Source: JACSRF01 sp963695505 (lineage in GTDB: Bacteria > Chloroflexota > Anaerolineae > Promineifilales > Promineifilaceae). Taken from it: DNA of 64,000 bases. The stretch covers positions 1 to 64,000 of the forward strand of contig CAVOGX010000022.1 in the NCBI GenBank assembly GCA_963695505.1, given 5' to 3'. Each line of letters opens with the position of its first letter. The stretch's first letter is position 1. Both the position numbers and the translations under genes were made by a program. Positions 26,703 to 36,098 of this stretch are shown piece after piece. The notes under the pieces are model-generated. The model was not told the DNA's origin. It searched no databases and saw only the letters and a program-made list of their open reading frames with translations.

Positions 26703-27761
26703 ATGCAAAAGTACATCATTGCTTTATTCCTATTATTAACAATTAGTATGGCAGCATGCGGGGGCAACACGAACGAACCGCAGTTGATAACTGAAACAAT
26801 TCAGGTCACCCGGGCTGTTGAACAAGCTGGAAACGGCACAGAAGCTGAAGATACAACAGATGGCATTTCGGAAACGGCCGTTGTATCAGGTGAATCAACA
26901 ACTTTACCGGCAGTCGATCCCTTGTCAATTAGTGGAGACATCGTCACGGCCGGCAGTTCTACGGTTTTCCCGTTGGCGGAGAGGATGGCAGAACGTTTTG
27001 AGGATGAAGGATACGCCGGAACCATCACCATTGACAGCATCGGCAGCGGTGCTGGATTCGAGCGCTTCTGCGTGGCCGGAGAGAGCGACGTGGCAAATGC
27101 CAGCCGCCCAATTCGGGACAGCGAAATTGAGAGCTGCCTGGCCATTGGCCGCGACCCAATCGAATTCCGCATTGGCACGGATGCCCTGGCGGTGGTGGTG
27201 AGTGCGGAAAACGACTTCGTGTCAAATGTGACTCTAGAACAGTTAGCGGTCATCTTCTCCACGGCCGAAACCTGGGCTGACGTTGATCCCTCCTGGCCAG
27301 CCGAGTCCATCTTACGCTACATTCCGGGCACGGACAGCGGTACCTTCGACTACTTTGTCGAGGAAGTGTTCGATGAAGATCAGAACCCGATTTTGGCAGC
27401 TTCCAATCTGGAACTAAGCGAGGATGATAACGTGCTGGTGCAGGGTATCCTGGGCAGCCCCTATGCCGTCGGTTTCTTTGGTTATGCCTATTACTCCGAA
27501 AATGCCAATACACTGAAAATTCTGGCTATCGAGGGCGTGGAAGCTAATACTGGCAACGTAGATAACAATTCTTATCCATTAGCCCGCCCGCTATTCATGT
27601 ACAGTACAACCAACATTATGCAGGAGAAACCACAGGTTTCAGCGTACCTGAACTTTGTACTGACTTACGTGAATGAAGAGGTAGTGGATGTGGGGTATTT
27701 CCCGGCTAGTACGGAGGCTTTAAACCAGGCTAAAACCGCTTGGTTGAATGCCAACAACTAA
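26703..27761 (+). CDS. pstS: Second phosphate-binding lipoprotein PstS
   Basis: 352 residues. Lipoprotein signal ending SMAACGG, then an acidic Thr/Ser-rich linker of about 60 residues. The binding domain has TAGSSTVFPLAERMAERF, IDSIGSGAGFERFC, NASRPIRDSEIESC, GTDALAVVV and RYIPGTDSGTFDYFVEEVF (lobe 1 and hinge), then SEDDNVLVQGI, AVGFFGYAYY, YPLARPLFMYS and VGYFPAS (lobe 2). It differs from the leftward PstS but closely matches the receptor domain inserted in the PstA encoded two genes downstream. GAGGAG lies about 9 nt before the ATG. Confidence 0.92.
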   Translation: MQKYIIALFLLLTISMAACGGNTNEPQLITETIQVTRAVEQAGNGTEAEDTTDGISETAVVSGESTTLPAVDPLSISGDIVTAGSSTVFPLAERMAERFEDEGYAGTITIDSIGSGAGFERFCVAGESDVANASRPIRDSEIESCLAIGRDPIEFRIGTDALAVVVSAENDFVSNVTLEQLAVIFSTAETWADVDPSWPAESILRYIPGTDSGTFDYFVEEVFDEDQNPILAASNLELSEDDNVLVQGILGSPYAVGFFGYAYYSENANTLKILAIEGVEANTGNVDNNSYPLARPLFMYSTTNIMQEKPQVSAYLNFVLTYVNEEVVDVGYFPASTEALNQAKTAWLNANN

Positions 27762-27824
27762 AAGCCAACACACTTGGAAAACCATTCAACCAAACATTCT
27801 GTCAAAATTGAAATAGAAGGATTT

Positions 27825-27847
27825 GGAGAGGGAAATTAACCCTCTCC
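27825..27847 (+). promoter_or_regulatory. Intercistronic hairpin between pstS and pstC
   Basis: GGAGAGGG and CCCTCTCC form a perfect 8-bp stem around AAATTAA, inside a 130-bp gap. No long T-run follows. Such hairpins after binding-protein genes often protect the upstream mRNA or partly reduce readthrough, which would favour PstS over the membrane subunits. Confidence 0.5.
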
Positions 27848-27891
27848 ATTTCCATGTCTAGGCATTAGGTGGGAAGTTGAGGAGCAAATTA

Positions 27892-28890
27892 ATGGGTAAT
27901 GCAGTGCTTTCTAAAAACGCAGAAAGGGCCGTAAACAAAGATCCCCTTACCGTAGACTTGTCTAAGCGTCCCAAAATAGGCGAAATTTTTATACAAGGAT
28001 TTCTTTTTTTTTGTGGGGCCATTTCCATTCTAACAACTATTGGGATTGTGTATGAATTAGGAAAAGAGGCACTTCTGTTTTTTGGTACAGAAGGGGTCAC
28101 TTTTGGTGAGTTTCTAACCGGCTCGAAATGGCAGCCAGCAATTGGACAATTCGGGATTTGGTCTTTAATGTTAGCCACCTTGGTGACAAGTGCAATAGCA
28201 ATGTTAGTGGCTTTGCCTTTGGGTCTAATGACCGCGATTTACTTGAGTGAGTATGCTTCAGCACGGGCGCGAAACACATTGAAGCCTATCTTGGAGGTGC
28301 TGGCCGGCGTCCCCACGGTGGTTTACGGTTATTTCGCTTTAACGTTTATGACGCCTTTGCTGCGCTCGATTTTTGGCGATGGGATCGTGCAGATTTTTAA
28401 TACTGCCTCGGCGGGCATTGTGGTAGGGATTTTGATTATTCCACTGGTAAGCTCGATGAGTGAGGATGCTTTGCACGCAGTGCCACAGTCTTTGCGCAAT
28501 GCGGCTTACGGTTTGGGGGCGACGAAACTGGAAACGGCCGTTAAAGTTGTTCTGCCCGCAGCACTTTCGGGAATTACGGCCGCTTTTGTTGTTGCCATTT
28601 CCCGGGCCATTGGTGAAACCATGGTTGTGGCCATTGCCGCAGGGGCGGGGCCGCGTAACTTTGAGTGGAACCAGATCTTTACCGATTTCTCGGCCACTCC
28701 CTTTAACCCCTTTACGTCAGCCGAGACCATGACTGGACATATTGTGCGGATCAGCGGCGGCGACCTGAGTTACGACTCGATAGACTACAACAGCATATTT
28801 GCGATTGGCCTGATGCTTTTCGCCATTACCTTCAGTCTGAACTTGCTTAGCCGGCGGATTGTGGCTCGTTTCCGGGAGGTGTATGAATAA
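27892..28890 (+). CDS. pstC: Second phosphate ABC permease PstC
   Basis: 332 residues. ATG 27892 follows GAGGAG; an upstream in-frame start at 27877 would place the ribosome site inside the gene. TM1 is GFLFFCGAISILTTIGIVYEL, then the PstC loop FGEFLTGSKWQPAIGQFGIWSLMLATLV, IYLSEYASARARNTLKPILEVLAGVPTVVYGYFAL and the coupling motif LGATKLETAVKVVLPAALSGITAAFVVAISRAIGETMVV. Its stop codon shares one base with the next start (TAATG), so the two permease subunits are translated together. Confidence 0.93.
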   Translation: MGNAVLSKNAERAVNKDPLTVDLSKRPKIGEIFIQGFLFFCGAISILTTIGIVYELGKEALLFFGTEGVTFGEFLTGSKWQPAIGQFGIWSLMLATLVTSAIAMLVALPLGLMTAIYLSEYASARARNTLKPILEVLAGVPTVVYGYFALTFMTPLLRSIFGDGIVQIFNTASAGIVVGILIIPLVSSMSEDALHAVPQSLRNAAYGLGATKLETAVKVVLPAALSGITAAFVVAISRAIGETMVVAIAAGAGPRNFEWNQIFTDFSATPFNPFTSAETMTGHIVRISGGDLSYDSIDYNSIFAIGLMLFAITFSLNLLSRRIVARFREVYE

Positions 28891-31107
28891 TGACTCCTGA
28901 TCCTTCCATTTACCCAGAAGGGGATGCATTACAAGGGCAAATTGCCGTACGACACCGCAAGGGCACGGTTTGGCGGTCCCTATTCTTGTTGGCGACGATT
29001 ACGGCTATTGTGGTTTTGCTGGCATTGCTCTACAACATTGTCAACAGTGCTTTTGGGCTGGTGGCCGTGCAAAATCAGGTCTCTCCCGACAGCCTGGTAT
29101 TGGTTGTGGAAGAGGCGCAGATGCTTAGCGCGGAAAACCTGACCACCAGCGAGGATGACAATGAACTGGCCGCAGGCATTACCAGTGATGCTAATGGTAT
29201 CGGTTTTTTTGGCTACGCTTATTTCAAAGAAAACAGCCAAACCTTAAAAGCGGTAGCTGTAAATGGCGTGGCTCCTGCGGCAGAAACGGCCGAAAATGAG
29301 ACCTACCCCCTGGCCCGCCCCCTTTTTATTTATACCACTGCCGACGTTATGGCCGAAAAGGGGCAAGTCGGGGCATTTGTCAACTATTATCTGACTCACG
29401 TCAATGAAGAAATTGAAGACGTTGGCTATTTTCCGGCCACAGTCCAGGGTATAAACAGTGCTCGTGTACGTTGGCTGGAGGCTAATGGATTTGACCCCAA
29501 CGAGGGGCGCTGGGTTTCTATCAGCCCGGAGGGCATTGGTGGCACCATTAATGTGGTGGGTAGTTCCACCGTATTTCCGGTCACCCATCGAATAGCTGAA
29601 CGCTTTCAGGCTGATGGCTTTCAAGGCACAGTGAATGTGCAAAGCATCGGCAGCACGGCTGGTTTTGCGGCTTTTTGTGAAGACGGTACGGCCGATATCG
29701 TTAATGCTAGCCGCGAAATCACCCTGGCTGAGTTTGAGGCTTGTCGGGAAATCGGCCGCGAGCCCATTGAAACTGATTATTGGTACCGATGCTTTGGTGG
29801 TAGTAACGAATCCGGCGAATACCTTTTTAACAGACGTTTCGCTGGATGAATTACGCCAAATGTTTACCACTGCCAGCACCTGGCAAGATGTGCAGGCAAG
29901 CTGGCCTGCTGCAGCCGTTCAACGGTATATCCCTGGTGCAAATAGCGGTACGCTGGATTTCTTTGCCAGCACCGTGTTTAATGAGGAACTGGCCGATTTG
30001 CCGAAAGAAGAGCTGGTAAATATTTTAGCCGCCACCGTTTCCACCGGTTTAGGGCGGCGCCTGGAACGGGACCAACGCTTTTATGAAGACAGCTTCGTGT
30101 TTGAAGATCCGGCTCTTTGGGCTGAAGTATGTGCCGGTGAGGAACCCCCAAGTGGGTGTACTTTACCTGCCCGTACGCGGGAAGAGGTTTATGGGCTGGT
30201 TGTTGAGCGCGTGGTTGTTCCAGAAGTGGTGCAAACCTGGTCGTTAGTCGATTCGATTTTCCGGCGCAATGAAGTGCTTGCAGAGGCTGAAATTCAACAT
30301 CCCAAAGCAGAAATGGAATTCCGTTCCTGGCTAACGCCACAATTTATCGTAAGCCCACAATCCAGTAACCCGGAACTTGCAGGCGTGCGCACAGCGATAA
30401 TGGGTTCTCTGTGGGTTATTCTGATCACAATTTTGTTTTCGTTCCCAATCGGCGTTGGGGCAGCCATTTATCTGGAAGAGTATGCTACCGACAACGCTTT
30501 GAATCGCCTGCTGCAGACCAACATCAGCAACCTGGCTGGCGTGCCTTCTATCATCTACGGTATGCTCGGCCTGGCCATTTTTGTGCGCGTGCTGGAGGCA
30601 TTGACCAGTGGGGCGGTTTTTGGGGTCGTTGAGGATACAACCACGGCGAACGGCCGTACCATCATCTCGGCTGGTTTGACATTAGGACTGCTCATTCTGC
30701 CCATTATCATCATCAATTCCCAAGAAGCCATTCGCGCCGTGCCCAGCTCGCTGCGCCAGGCCAGTTATGGCCTGGGAGCCACTCGCTGGCAAACCATCTG
30801 GTATCACGTGCTGCCCAACGCCATGCCGGGCATTCTCACCGGCACCATTTTGGCGATGTCCCGCGCCATCGGGGAGACAGCCCCGCTGGTTGTGGTAGGG
30901 GCTTCCACATTTATTACCGCAGACCCAAGCGGTCCGTTTTCTAAATTTACGGTCTTGCCTATTCAAATTTATCAATGGACCTCGAGGCCGCAGGATGAAT
31001 TCCGCAATATTGCGGCAGCGGCCATCATTGTTTTGTTGGCTCTGCTGCTGACCTTGAACGCAACGGCCGTTATCCTGCGCAATCGTTTTAGCAAGAGGCT
31101 GGTTTAA
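28890..31107 (+). CDS. pstA: PstA permease with an inserted, circularly permuted PstS-like domain (one frameshift)
   Basis: About 738 residues, against about 280 for ordinary PstA. TM1 (LFLLATITAIVVLLALLYNIV, about 30-52) is followed by a receptor domain in reversed order. First comes a PstS lobe-2 half (TTSEDDNELAAGI, GIGFFGYAYFKE, YPLARPLFIYTT, EDVGYFPAT; about 85-200), then a lobe-1 half (VVGSSTVFPVTHRIAERF, VQSIGSTAGFAAFC, NASREITLAEFEAC, IGTDALVVVT, RYIPGANSGTLDFF; about 225-360). A periplasmic linker (..EFRSWLTPQFIVSPQSS) leads to TM2-6 with IYLEEYA and LGATRWQTIWYHVLPNAMPGILTGTILAMSRAIGETAP. One extra A in GAAAC at about 29770 shifts the frame; without it the text reads REPIELIIGTDAL, parallel to PstS. 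Probably an assembly error. Confidence 0.88.
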
Positions 31108-31109
31108 TC

Positions 31110-31901
31110 ATGTTGCAAACAAACTATTCTTCAAACGGTGAGTATGCCGTTGAAGCCCACAATGTGCACATTTACTATGGCAGCTTTCGCGCTGTCCGCG
31201 ATATCACTTTGAAATTTAAAGCCCGGCAAATCACCGCCCTGATCGGGCCATCCGGATGCGGAAAGAGTACCGTGCTGCGTGCATTCAACCGCATGAATGA
31301 CCTGGTGCCAACTTCCCGCCTGGAGGGCGAGGTGCTGTTCCGCGGGCAAAACATTTATTCACCTGGCGTGGATCCGGTAGAGGTGCGGCGGCGGGTCGGC
31401 ATGGTATTCCAAAAACCTAACCCTTTTCCCAAGAGCATTTACGAAAACGTGGCCTGGGGCGCGCGCATAAACGGCTTTAAGGGAGAGATGGATGAACTTG
31501 TGGAACAGTCTTTGCAGCAAGCGGCTCTATGGAATGAGGTTAAGGACAAGCTAGACCAGAGTGGGCTTTCGCTTTCTGGCGGGCAGCAGCAGCGTCTATG
31601 CATTGCCCGCACCATTGCCGTCAAGCCGGAAATCATTCTTATGGATGAACCGGCCTCAGCATTGGACCCAATTGCCACCCTGCGCATTGAAGAGTTGATT
31701 CAAGAACTCAAAGAAAAATATACCATCATCATTGTGACCCACAATATGCAGCAGGCTGCACGGGCATCGGACTATACCGCTTTCTTCAATATGGGTGAAG
31801 ATCGTGCCGGGTATTTGGTGGAATACGGCCGTACCAATGACATCTTCACAAACCCACGGAACCAGTTGACAGAACAATATATCACTGGCCGTTTTGGTTA
31901 A
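31110..31901 (+). CDS. pstB: Phosphate ABC transporter ATPase PstB, canonical
   Basis: 263 residues with all motifs intact: Walker A LIGPSGCGKST, RVGMVFQKPNPFPKSIYENVAWG, signature LSGGQQQR, Walker B ILMDEPASALDP, H-loop VTHNMQQAARASD and the C-terminal FTNPRNQLTEQYITGRFG. It begins 2 bp after the pstA fusion stop. It is expected to form a homodimer under PstC and the PstA fusion. The normal motifs contrast with the altered pair in the leftward operon. Confidence 0.95.
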   Translation: MLQTNYSSNGEYAVEAHNVHIYYGSFRAVRDITLKFKARQITALIGPSGCGKSTVLRAFNRMNDLVPTSRLEGEVLFRGQNIYSPGVDPVEVRRRVGMVFQKPNPFPKSIYENVAWGARINGFKGEMDELVEQSLQQAALWNEVKDKLDQSGLSLSGGQQQRLCIARTIAVKPEIILMDEPASALDPIATLRIEELIQELKEKYTIIIVTHNMQQAARASDYTAFFNMGEDRAGYLVEYGRTNDIFTNPRNQLTEQYITGRFG

Positions 31902-31988
31902 TGCTAGACGAAGCGAGTTAGAAGGCATTATCATATAAACATGGCGATAAAGTAGAATAAAACTGGGACTGGGAAAAATGGAGGCACC

Positions 31989-32676
31989 ATGCCAAGAACA
32001 ATATTCGAACGTGATTTGCAAGAATTACAAGATCAAATTCTACAATTGGGCAGTGTGGTGGAGAAAAACCTCATACTTGCAGTAGAAGCCCTGCAGAAGT
32101 CAGATGTCAATATTGCATTAAATCTGATTAAAGTAGATGAGGAAATCAACGAGAAACGCATTAACATTGGCCTGGAGGCGTTGACGCTTAATTGCTACCC
32201 AGCAGCCCTTTGCCGGTGACATGCGCCGCATTGCGGCAGTTATTGAAATTGTGGGTGAATTGGAGCGCATTCACGACTATGTCAAGGGCATTGGGAAAAT
32301 TACCCTGATGCTGCATGAAACGCAGATTGACCCTTCGCTTTTGGAGCAGTTTTTCGAGATGGCAGAAATGGCCAAGTTGATGCTGCATGACGCTTTAACA
32401 GCTTTTGCCGAACGAAACGCAGAATTGGCGCGCCGGATCCCCCATCGGGATGATGATGTTGATGAGTTGTATATTCAAATTTACAGGCGTTTGATGAATT
32501 ATGTCCTGGCAAACCCTGGCGAAGTTGAACGGGTAAACACGCTTGAATGGGCACTTCATAATTTCGAAAGGGCGGCCGATCGGGTTACAAACATTTGCGA
32601 ATGGGTTGTATACATGGTGGAGGGGGTTTACAAAGAGATGGATTCTGAACTGGAGGCGCCGCCCAGCATTGAATAG
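31989..32676 (+). CDS. phoU: Phosphate signalling protein PhoU, one frameshift
   Basis: About 228 residues of two three-helix PhoU repeats. PhoU links Pst transport to the PhoR kinase and restrains uptake. Repeat 1: FERDLQELQDQILQLGSVVEKNLILAVEAL with the metal-site region KVDEEINEKRINIGLEAL, then GDMRRIAAVIEIVGELERIHDY. Repeat 2: FAERNAELARRIPHRDDDVDELY and ALHNFERAADRVTNICEWVVYM. An extra A near 32189 shifts the frame; corrected, it reads EALTLIATQQPFAGDMRR, standard PhoU. Last gene of the rightward pst operon. Confidence 0.93.
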
Positions 32677-32740
32677 CCATTGCTGAGAATTGGCATAATC
32701 AATTGGGTTTGTTTTAGTCTCCTGTTTATTATCGGAATGG

Positions 32741-33874
32741 ATGTCTAGATTAAAACTGCAACTTCTCATGAATAAAAATGCCTGGGTTGCTTTCTTAGTG
32801 GCCTTGGCATTTATTATGTGGGGAGCAATTTGGCTTGTTCAGCAATCCTCAAACAGACCAAGTTACAACATTCTATTCCTAGCAGATGACACGCAAAATA
32901 TTGTACAGATTTTTGAGGTACAGGAGGGCAGCACGGCCGTTTCCCCCGTAACCGATATGGAAGTTTCAGTTACCGGATACGCAATTTCGCCCGATAAAAC
33001 CAAAGTTGCCTTTACAACCAGCGAAATGGACCTGGGTTTGGAAACGATATGGCTCATGAACAGCAACGGCCGTTCCCTTCAGCCTCTGCTTACCTGTGAA
33101 AGCGCTGCCTGTCACAACCTGGTGTGGGCGCCAGATGGCCAACGCCTCATTTATGAGCGGCGGGAGCTAGATGCGGCGGGCATACCAGGCTGGCCCCGGT
33201 TGTGGTGGCTGGATACCATCAACCAGGCTTCTGAACCGGTGCTAAGTGGCGACAGCTACAGTGCCTCCGCAAGTCTCTCTCCAGACGGCCATTGGATTGC
33301 CTATTACTCCCCACCTGACGAAGGGTTGTGGTTGTACAATTTTGCAGACGGCCGTTCCCAATTCCTTGCCAGTGAACCAGGTGCACCGGCTGTTTGGCAT
33401 CCTGACGGACAAAGCTTGCTCTATACCGCCTTTAATACCGTGGAATGGGAAGTTGAGGAGGACGAGCACAGTGCAGACACCCACAGCCACACGAACCTGA
33501 CCACCCATTTATTCCTCTACGATCTGGCAACTGGCCAGAGCCAGCAGGTCAGCCCTGAGGTCGTCATAGAAGACAGCGTGCCTGCCTGGTCACCAGATGG
33601 GGCGTGGATTGCTTTTGGGCGGCGGCAGGTGCGCACTGCGGCCAGCCGCCAGGTGTGGCTGATGCGTGCTGATGGCAGTGATGTCGCGCCCTTGACCGAT
33701 GACCCGGAGCTGAATGCTGGTCCACCCCAATGGTCACCAGACGGCCGTTTCCTTCTCTTTCAACGCATTGACCTGGAGATTGCCGATGGCGACCCAGGCA
33801 TCTGGCTGTTTGAAATGGCTTCTGGAGAACTTTACGAAATCGCACATCCTGGTTATCTACCCAAATTTAAGTGA
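32741..33874 (+). CDS. Membrane-anchored TolB-like beta-propeller protein
   Basis: 377 residues: one N-terminal membrane anchor (VAFLVALAFIMWGAIWLV) followed by about six TolB/WD40-like (PD40) blades marked by repeated words such as YAISPDKTKVAFT, LVWAPDGQRLIYE, ASLSPDGHWIAYY, AVWHPDGQSLLY, PAWSPDGAWIAFG and PQWSPDGRFLLF. The propeller should lie outside the membrane. Such proteins scaffold interactions; no partner is evident, though phoU is 64 bp upstream. An alternative start is ATG 32768. Confidence 0.8.
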   Translation: MSRLKLQLLMNKNAWVAFLVALAFIMWGAIWLVQQSSNRPSYNILFLADDTQNIVQIFEVQEGSTAVSPVTDMEVSVTGYAISPDKTKVAFTTSEMDLGLETIWLMNSNGRSLQPLLTCESAACHNLVWAPDGQRLIYERRELDAAGIPGWPRLWWLDTINQASEPVLSGDSYSASASLSPDGHWIAYYSPPDEGLWLYNFADGRSQFLASEPGAPAVWHPDGQSLLYTAFNTVEWEVEEDEHSADTHSHTNLTTHLFLYDLATGQSQQVSPEVVIEDSVPAWSPDGAWIAFGRRQVRTAASRQVWLMRADGSDVAPLTDDPELNAGPPQWSPDGRFLLFQRIDLEIADGDPGIWLFEMASGELYEIAHPGYLPKFK

Positions 33875-34044
33875 AATACAAAAAATCACCCTGTAACAGT
33901 TGAGAATCGCTGGCATATTTGCGCTATCTTGAAAAGGAACTTGGCTAAACCTTGAATTCAGTGTTTAATTGTTAGCAATGGTGCGTAACCAGGAGTCATG
34001 AGCAGTAAACTGACCAGCCAGTTGTATGACCTGAGAGGTCTTGC

Positions 34045-35079
34045 ATGCACACTTTTTACTATGCCGGGCACGTTCAACATGATCCTGGCCAACTTCCTCA
34101 AGCAAAATTCCCCGAAAATGACCTGCACCTGGAAATTCCATTGCGGGCTACAACAATCCTGGAAGCCGTCAAAAAGGCAGATTTCGGTCCAATCATTTCA
34201 CCAGGCGATTTTGGCATAGAGCCAATTGGAGAGGTACATGATTATGGGCTGCTTAACCTGCTCCAGAATGGCTATCGCCTTTGGAAAGAAGAGAACACAA
34301 ACCTTCCCCTGATTCCCCGGACTTATAGCGTACAGAACCGCTCCAATCGCATCCCGCGCTCGTTATGGGGCATGGTGGGGCATTATTGCTTCGACGCAAC
34401 CACACCCATTTTGCCCTACACCTGGGAAGCCGCCTACTGGAGTGCGCAGACAGCCATTAGCGCCGCTGCCCTGGCCTATGCCGGAAACCAAAAAGTGACC
34501 TATGCCCTTTGTCGGCCCCCAGGTCACCACGCTGCCAGCAGTTTGTATGGAGGGTATTGCTACCTGAATAATGCTGCCATTGCCGCTAACTGGTTGGTGC
34601 AGCAGGGGCAGCGGGTCGCTATCATCGACATAGACTATCATCATGGAAATGGCACCCAGGAGATTTTTTACGGCCGTTCCGAAGTCCTTTTTTGCTCTCT
34701 CCACGCCGATCCGTTTAACGAATACCCCTTCTATTGGGGACATGGTGATGAATTTGGTGAAGGCGCGGGGCGCAATCTCAATTTTAACTTCCCATTACCG
34801 CGGCATACTCAACAAGGTATGTACTTGCGCACTCTATCCGAAGCTCTTAACAAAGTGCGCCTCTTTGTGCCCGATGTTCTGGTCATTTCTTTAGGCCTGG
34901 ACATTGTTTCTGGAGATCCGGCTGGCAGCTTTGACCTTAATATTGACAGCCTGCCACTCATTGGCGCCCGTTTTGGTGACTTTGATCTCCCCACCGTCAT
35001 CATCCAGGAAGGCGGTTACAATACGTCTGTTTTAGGAGATTTGGCGGTCGCTTTTTTTAACGGGTTGCTTGGAAAATAG
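34045..35079 (+). CDS. Histone-deacetylase-fold deacetylase (acetylpolyamine amidohydrolase-like)
   Basis: 344-residue arginase/HDAC-fold Zn enzyme removing acetyl groups from amines, probably acetylpolyamines or acetyl-lysine. Active-site words: ALCRPPGHHAASSLYGGYCYLNNAA (paired His), VAIIDIDYHHGNGTQEIFY (Zn ligands Asp and His) and VISLGLDIVSGDPAGSFDL (third Zn ligand Asp), then VIIQEGGYN. The FxPE.E.P-like start (FPENDLHLEIPLRATTI) is the family N-terminus. A stronger ribosome site (AGGAG) precedes an out-of-frame ATG at 33998, so the true start could lie there if one base is missing. Confidence 0.88.
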   Translation: MHTFYYAGHVQHDPGQLPQAKFPENDLHLEIPLRATTILEAVKKADFGPIISPGDFGIEPIGEVHDYGLLNLLQNGYRLWKEENTNLPLIPRTYSVQNRSNRIPRSLWGMVGHYCFDATTPILPYTWEAAYWSAQTAISAAALAYAGNQKVTYALCRPPGHHAASSLYGGYCYLNNAAIAANWLVQQGQRVAIIDIDYHHGNGTQEIFYGRSEVLFCSLHADPFNEYPFYWGHGDEFGEGAGRNLNFNFPLPRHTQQGMYLRTLSEALNKVRLFVPDVLVISLGLDIVSGDPAGSFDLNIDSLPLIGARFGDFDLPTVIIQEGGYNTSVLGDLAVAFFNGLLGK

Positions 35080-35080
35080 C

Positions 35081-35681
35081 ATGTTCAAAGAGAAACGAAC
35101 CTCCTCAAATAGCCCTGGGTGCCTTGTTGGATTTGCTTTATTGTGGTTGGCGATTTCCACACCTATTTTCTTGATTGCAGTGCAAGATAGCGAGACGTTT
35201 GCCATCATATTTGCTGGCTTATTCGTGTTCATCGGTTTGGCAATACTGGGCTTTGCACTCCTCAATTTTTATACGCGCATTCGTGTTGGAAAGCCGGAAA
35301 TTTTACTCTCCAAATCAACTTTAAGTGTTGGTGAATCCTTTTACGGTAAGTTATATGCATTCATTTGCTCGTTCTGTAACTGTGGAAGATATTCGCCTGA
35401 AGTTAATTTTTAGAGAGACTGCAACTTATCAACAAGGCACCGACACCCGCACAGTGACCCACGACCACGTCATCGACGAACGCATTGAAGCTGGACGCGC
35501 ATTCCAGTCTGGCAGTTTGATTAACCAGACTTATGAGTTCCAGGTTCCCGCGGACGGGATGCACAATCTTGACGTACGCCGCAACAAACTGCAGTGGTAC
35601 CTGATTATGACGATGCGTGTTCCGAGATTGCCTGATTTTGTAGAGCAGTTAGAGTTAAACGTGGTTCCGGAGATAGTTTAG
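35081..35681 (+). CDS. Two-TM protein with a beta-sandwich tail, one frameshift
   Basis: About 199 residues. Two TM helices (CLVGFALLWLAISTPIFLIAV and FAIIFAGLFVFIGLAILGFALLNF) are followed by a beta-rich region starting KPEILLSKSTLSVGESFYGKL and continuing after a shift near 35350 as SVTVEDIRLKLIFRETATY, THDHVIDERI, LINQTYEFQVPADGMHNLDVRRNKLQWYLIM. The tail resembles an arrestin- or Spo0M-like sandwich, as does the next gene. No catalytic residues stand out. The next gene begins at the following base. Confidence 0.5.
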
Positions 35682-36098
35682 ATGGCCAAAGTAGATATTA
35701 CCATTACATTGCAAGAAGGAAGCAACATTGGTGGGTATTCAGCTTTCATGCCTGGTGAGGTGCTGAATGGGACAGTGACGCTTTACCCTGATAGTGATGT
35801 AAATTGCCGTCACGTTTATGTGCATGTTGGCTGGCACACAGAAGGCCGCGGCACTCTGTATGCGCAAAAAATCGAATCACAAGACGTATTCCAGGGAGAT
35901 TTGCAGGCAGGTCGCCCTATGTCATTTCCTTTTAGCTTCAACCTACCAGAGGAACCGTGGAGCTATGACGGGCATTACGTGAGCATTGTGTGGGATGTAA
36001 CGGTGCAGTTAGATGTGCCTTGGGGTAAAGACGTTCAGCAAAGCCAGGTGTTTGTTTTACGGCCGTTTCCTCAATCTTTAGCCCAATCCACCTGGTAA
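35682..36098 (+). CDS. Arrestin/Spo0M-like small beta-sandwich protein (tentative)
   Basis: 138 residues, soluble and beta-rich: ITITLQEGSNIGGYSAFMPGEVLNGTVTLYP, then RHVYVHVGWHTEGRG, DLQAGRPMSFPFSFNLPEEPWSYDGHYVSIVWDVTVQLDVPW. The 'promise-of-coating' pattern (GEVLNGTVTL .. FPFSFNLPEEPWSYDG) is typical of arrestin-N or Spo0M-like sandwiches. It is joined to the preceding two-TM gene, suggesting a pair. It overlaps the convergent ATPase gene by 21 bp. Confidence 0.5.
   Translation: MAKVDITITLQEGSNIGGYSAFMPGEVLNGTVTLYPDSDVNCRHVYVHVGWHTEGRGTLYAQKIESQDVFQGDLQAGRPMSFPFSFNLPEEPWSYDGHYVSIVWDVTVQLDVPWGKDVQQSQVFVLRPFPQSLAQSTW

Noticed and set aside
29760..29780. Programmed frameshift in the PstA-receptor fusion
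   Set aside because: No slippery heptamer with a downstream pseudoknot was seen, and the same kind of single-base change occurs in many other genes here, so an indel error is simpler.
33998..34219. Short frame with a good AGGAG site just before the deacetylase gene
   Set aside because: Its sequence is the wrong frame of the deacetylase N-terminus; it probably marks the true start of that gene if one base is missing.
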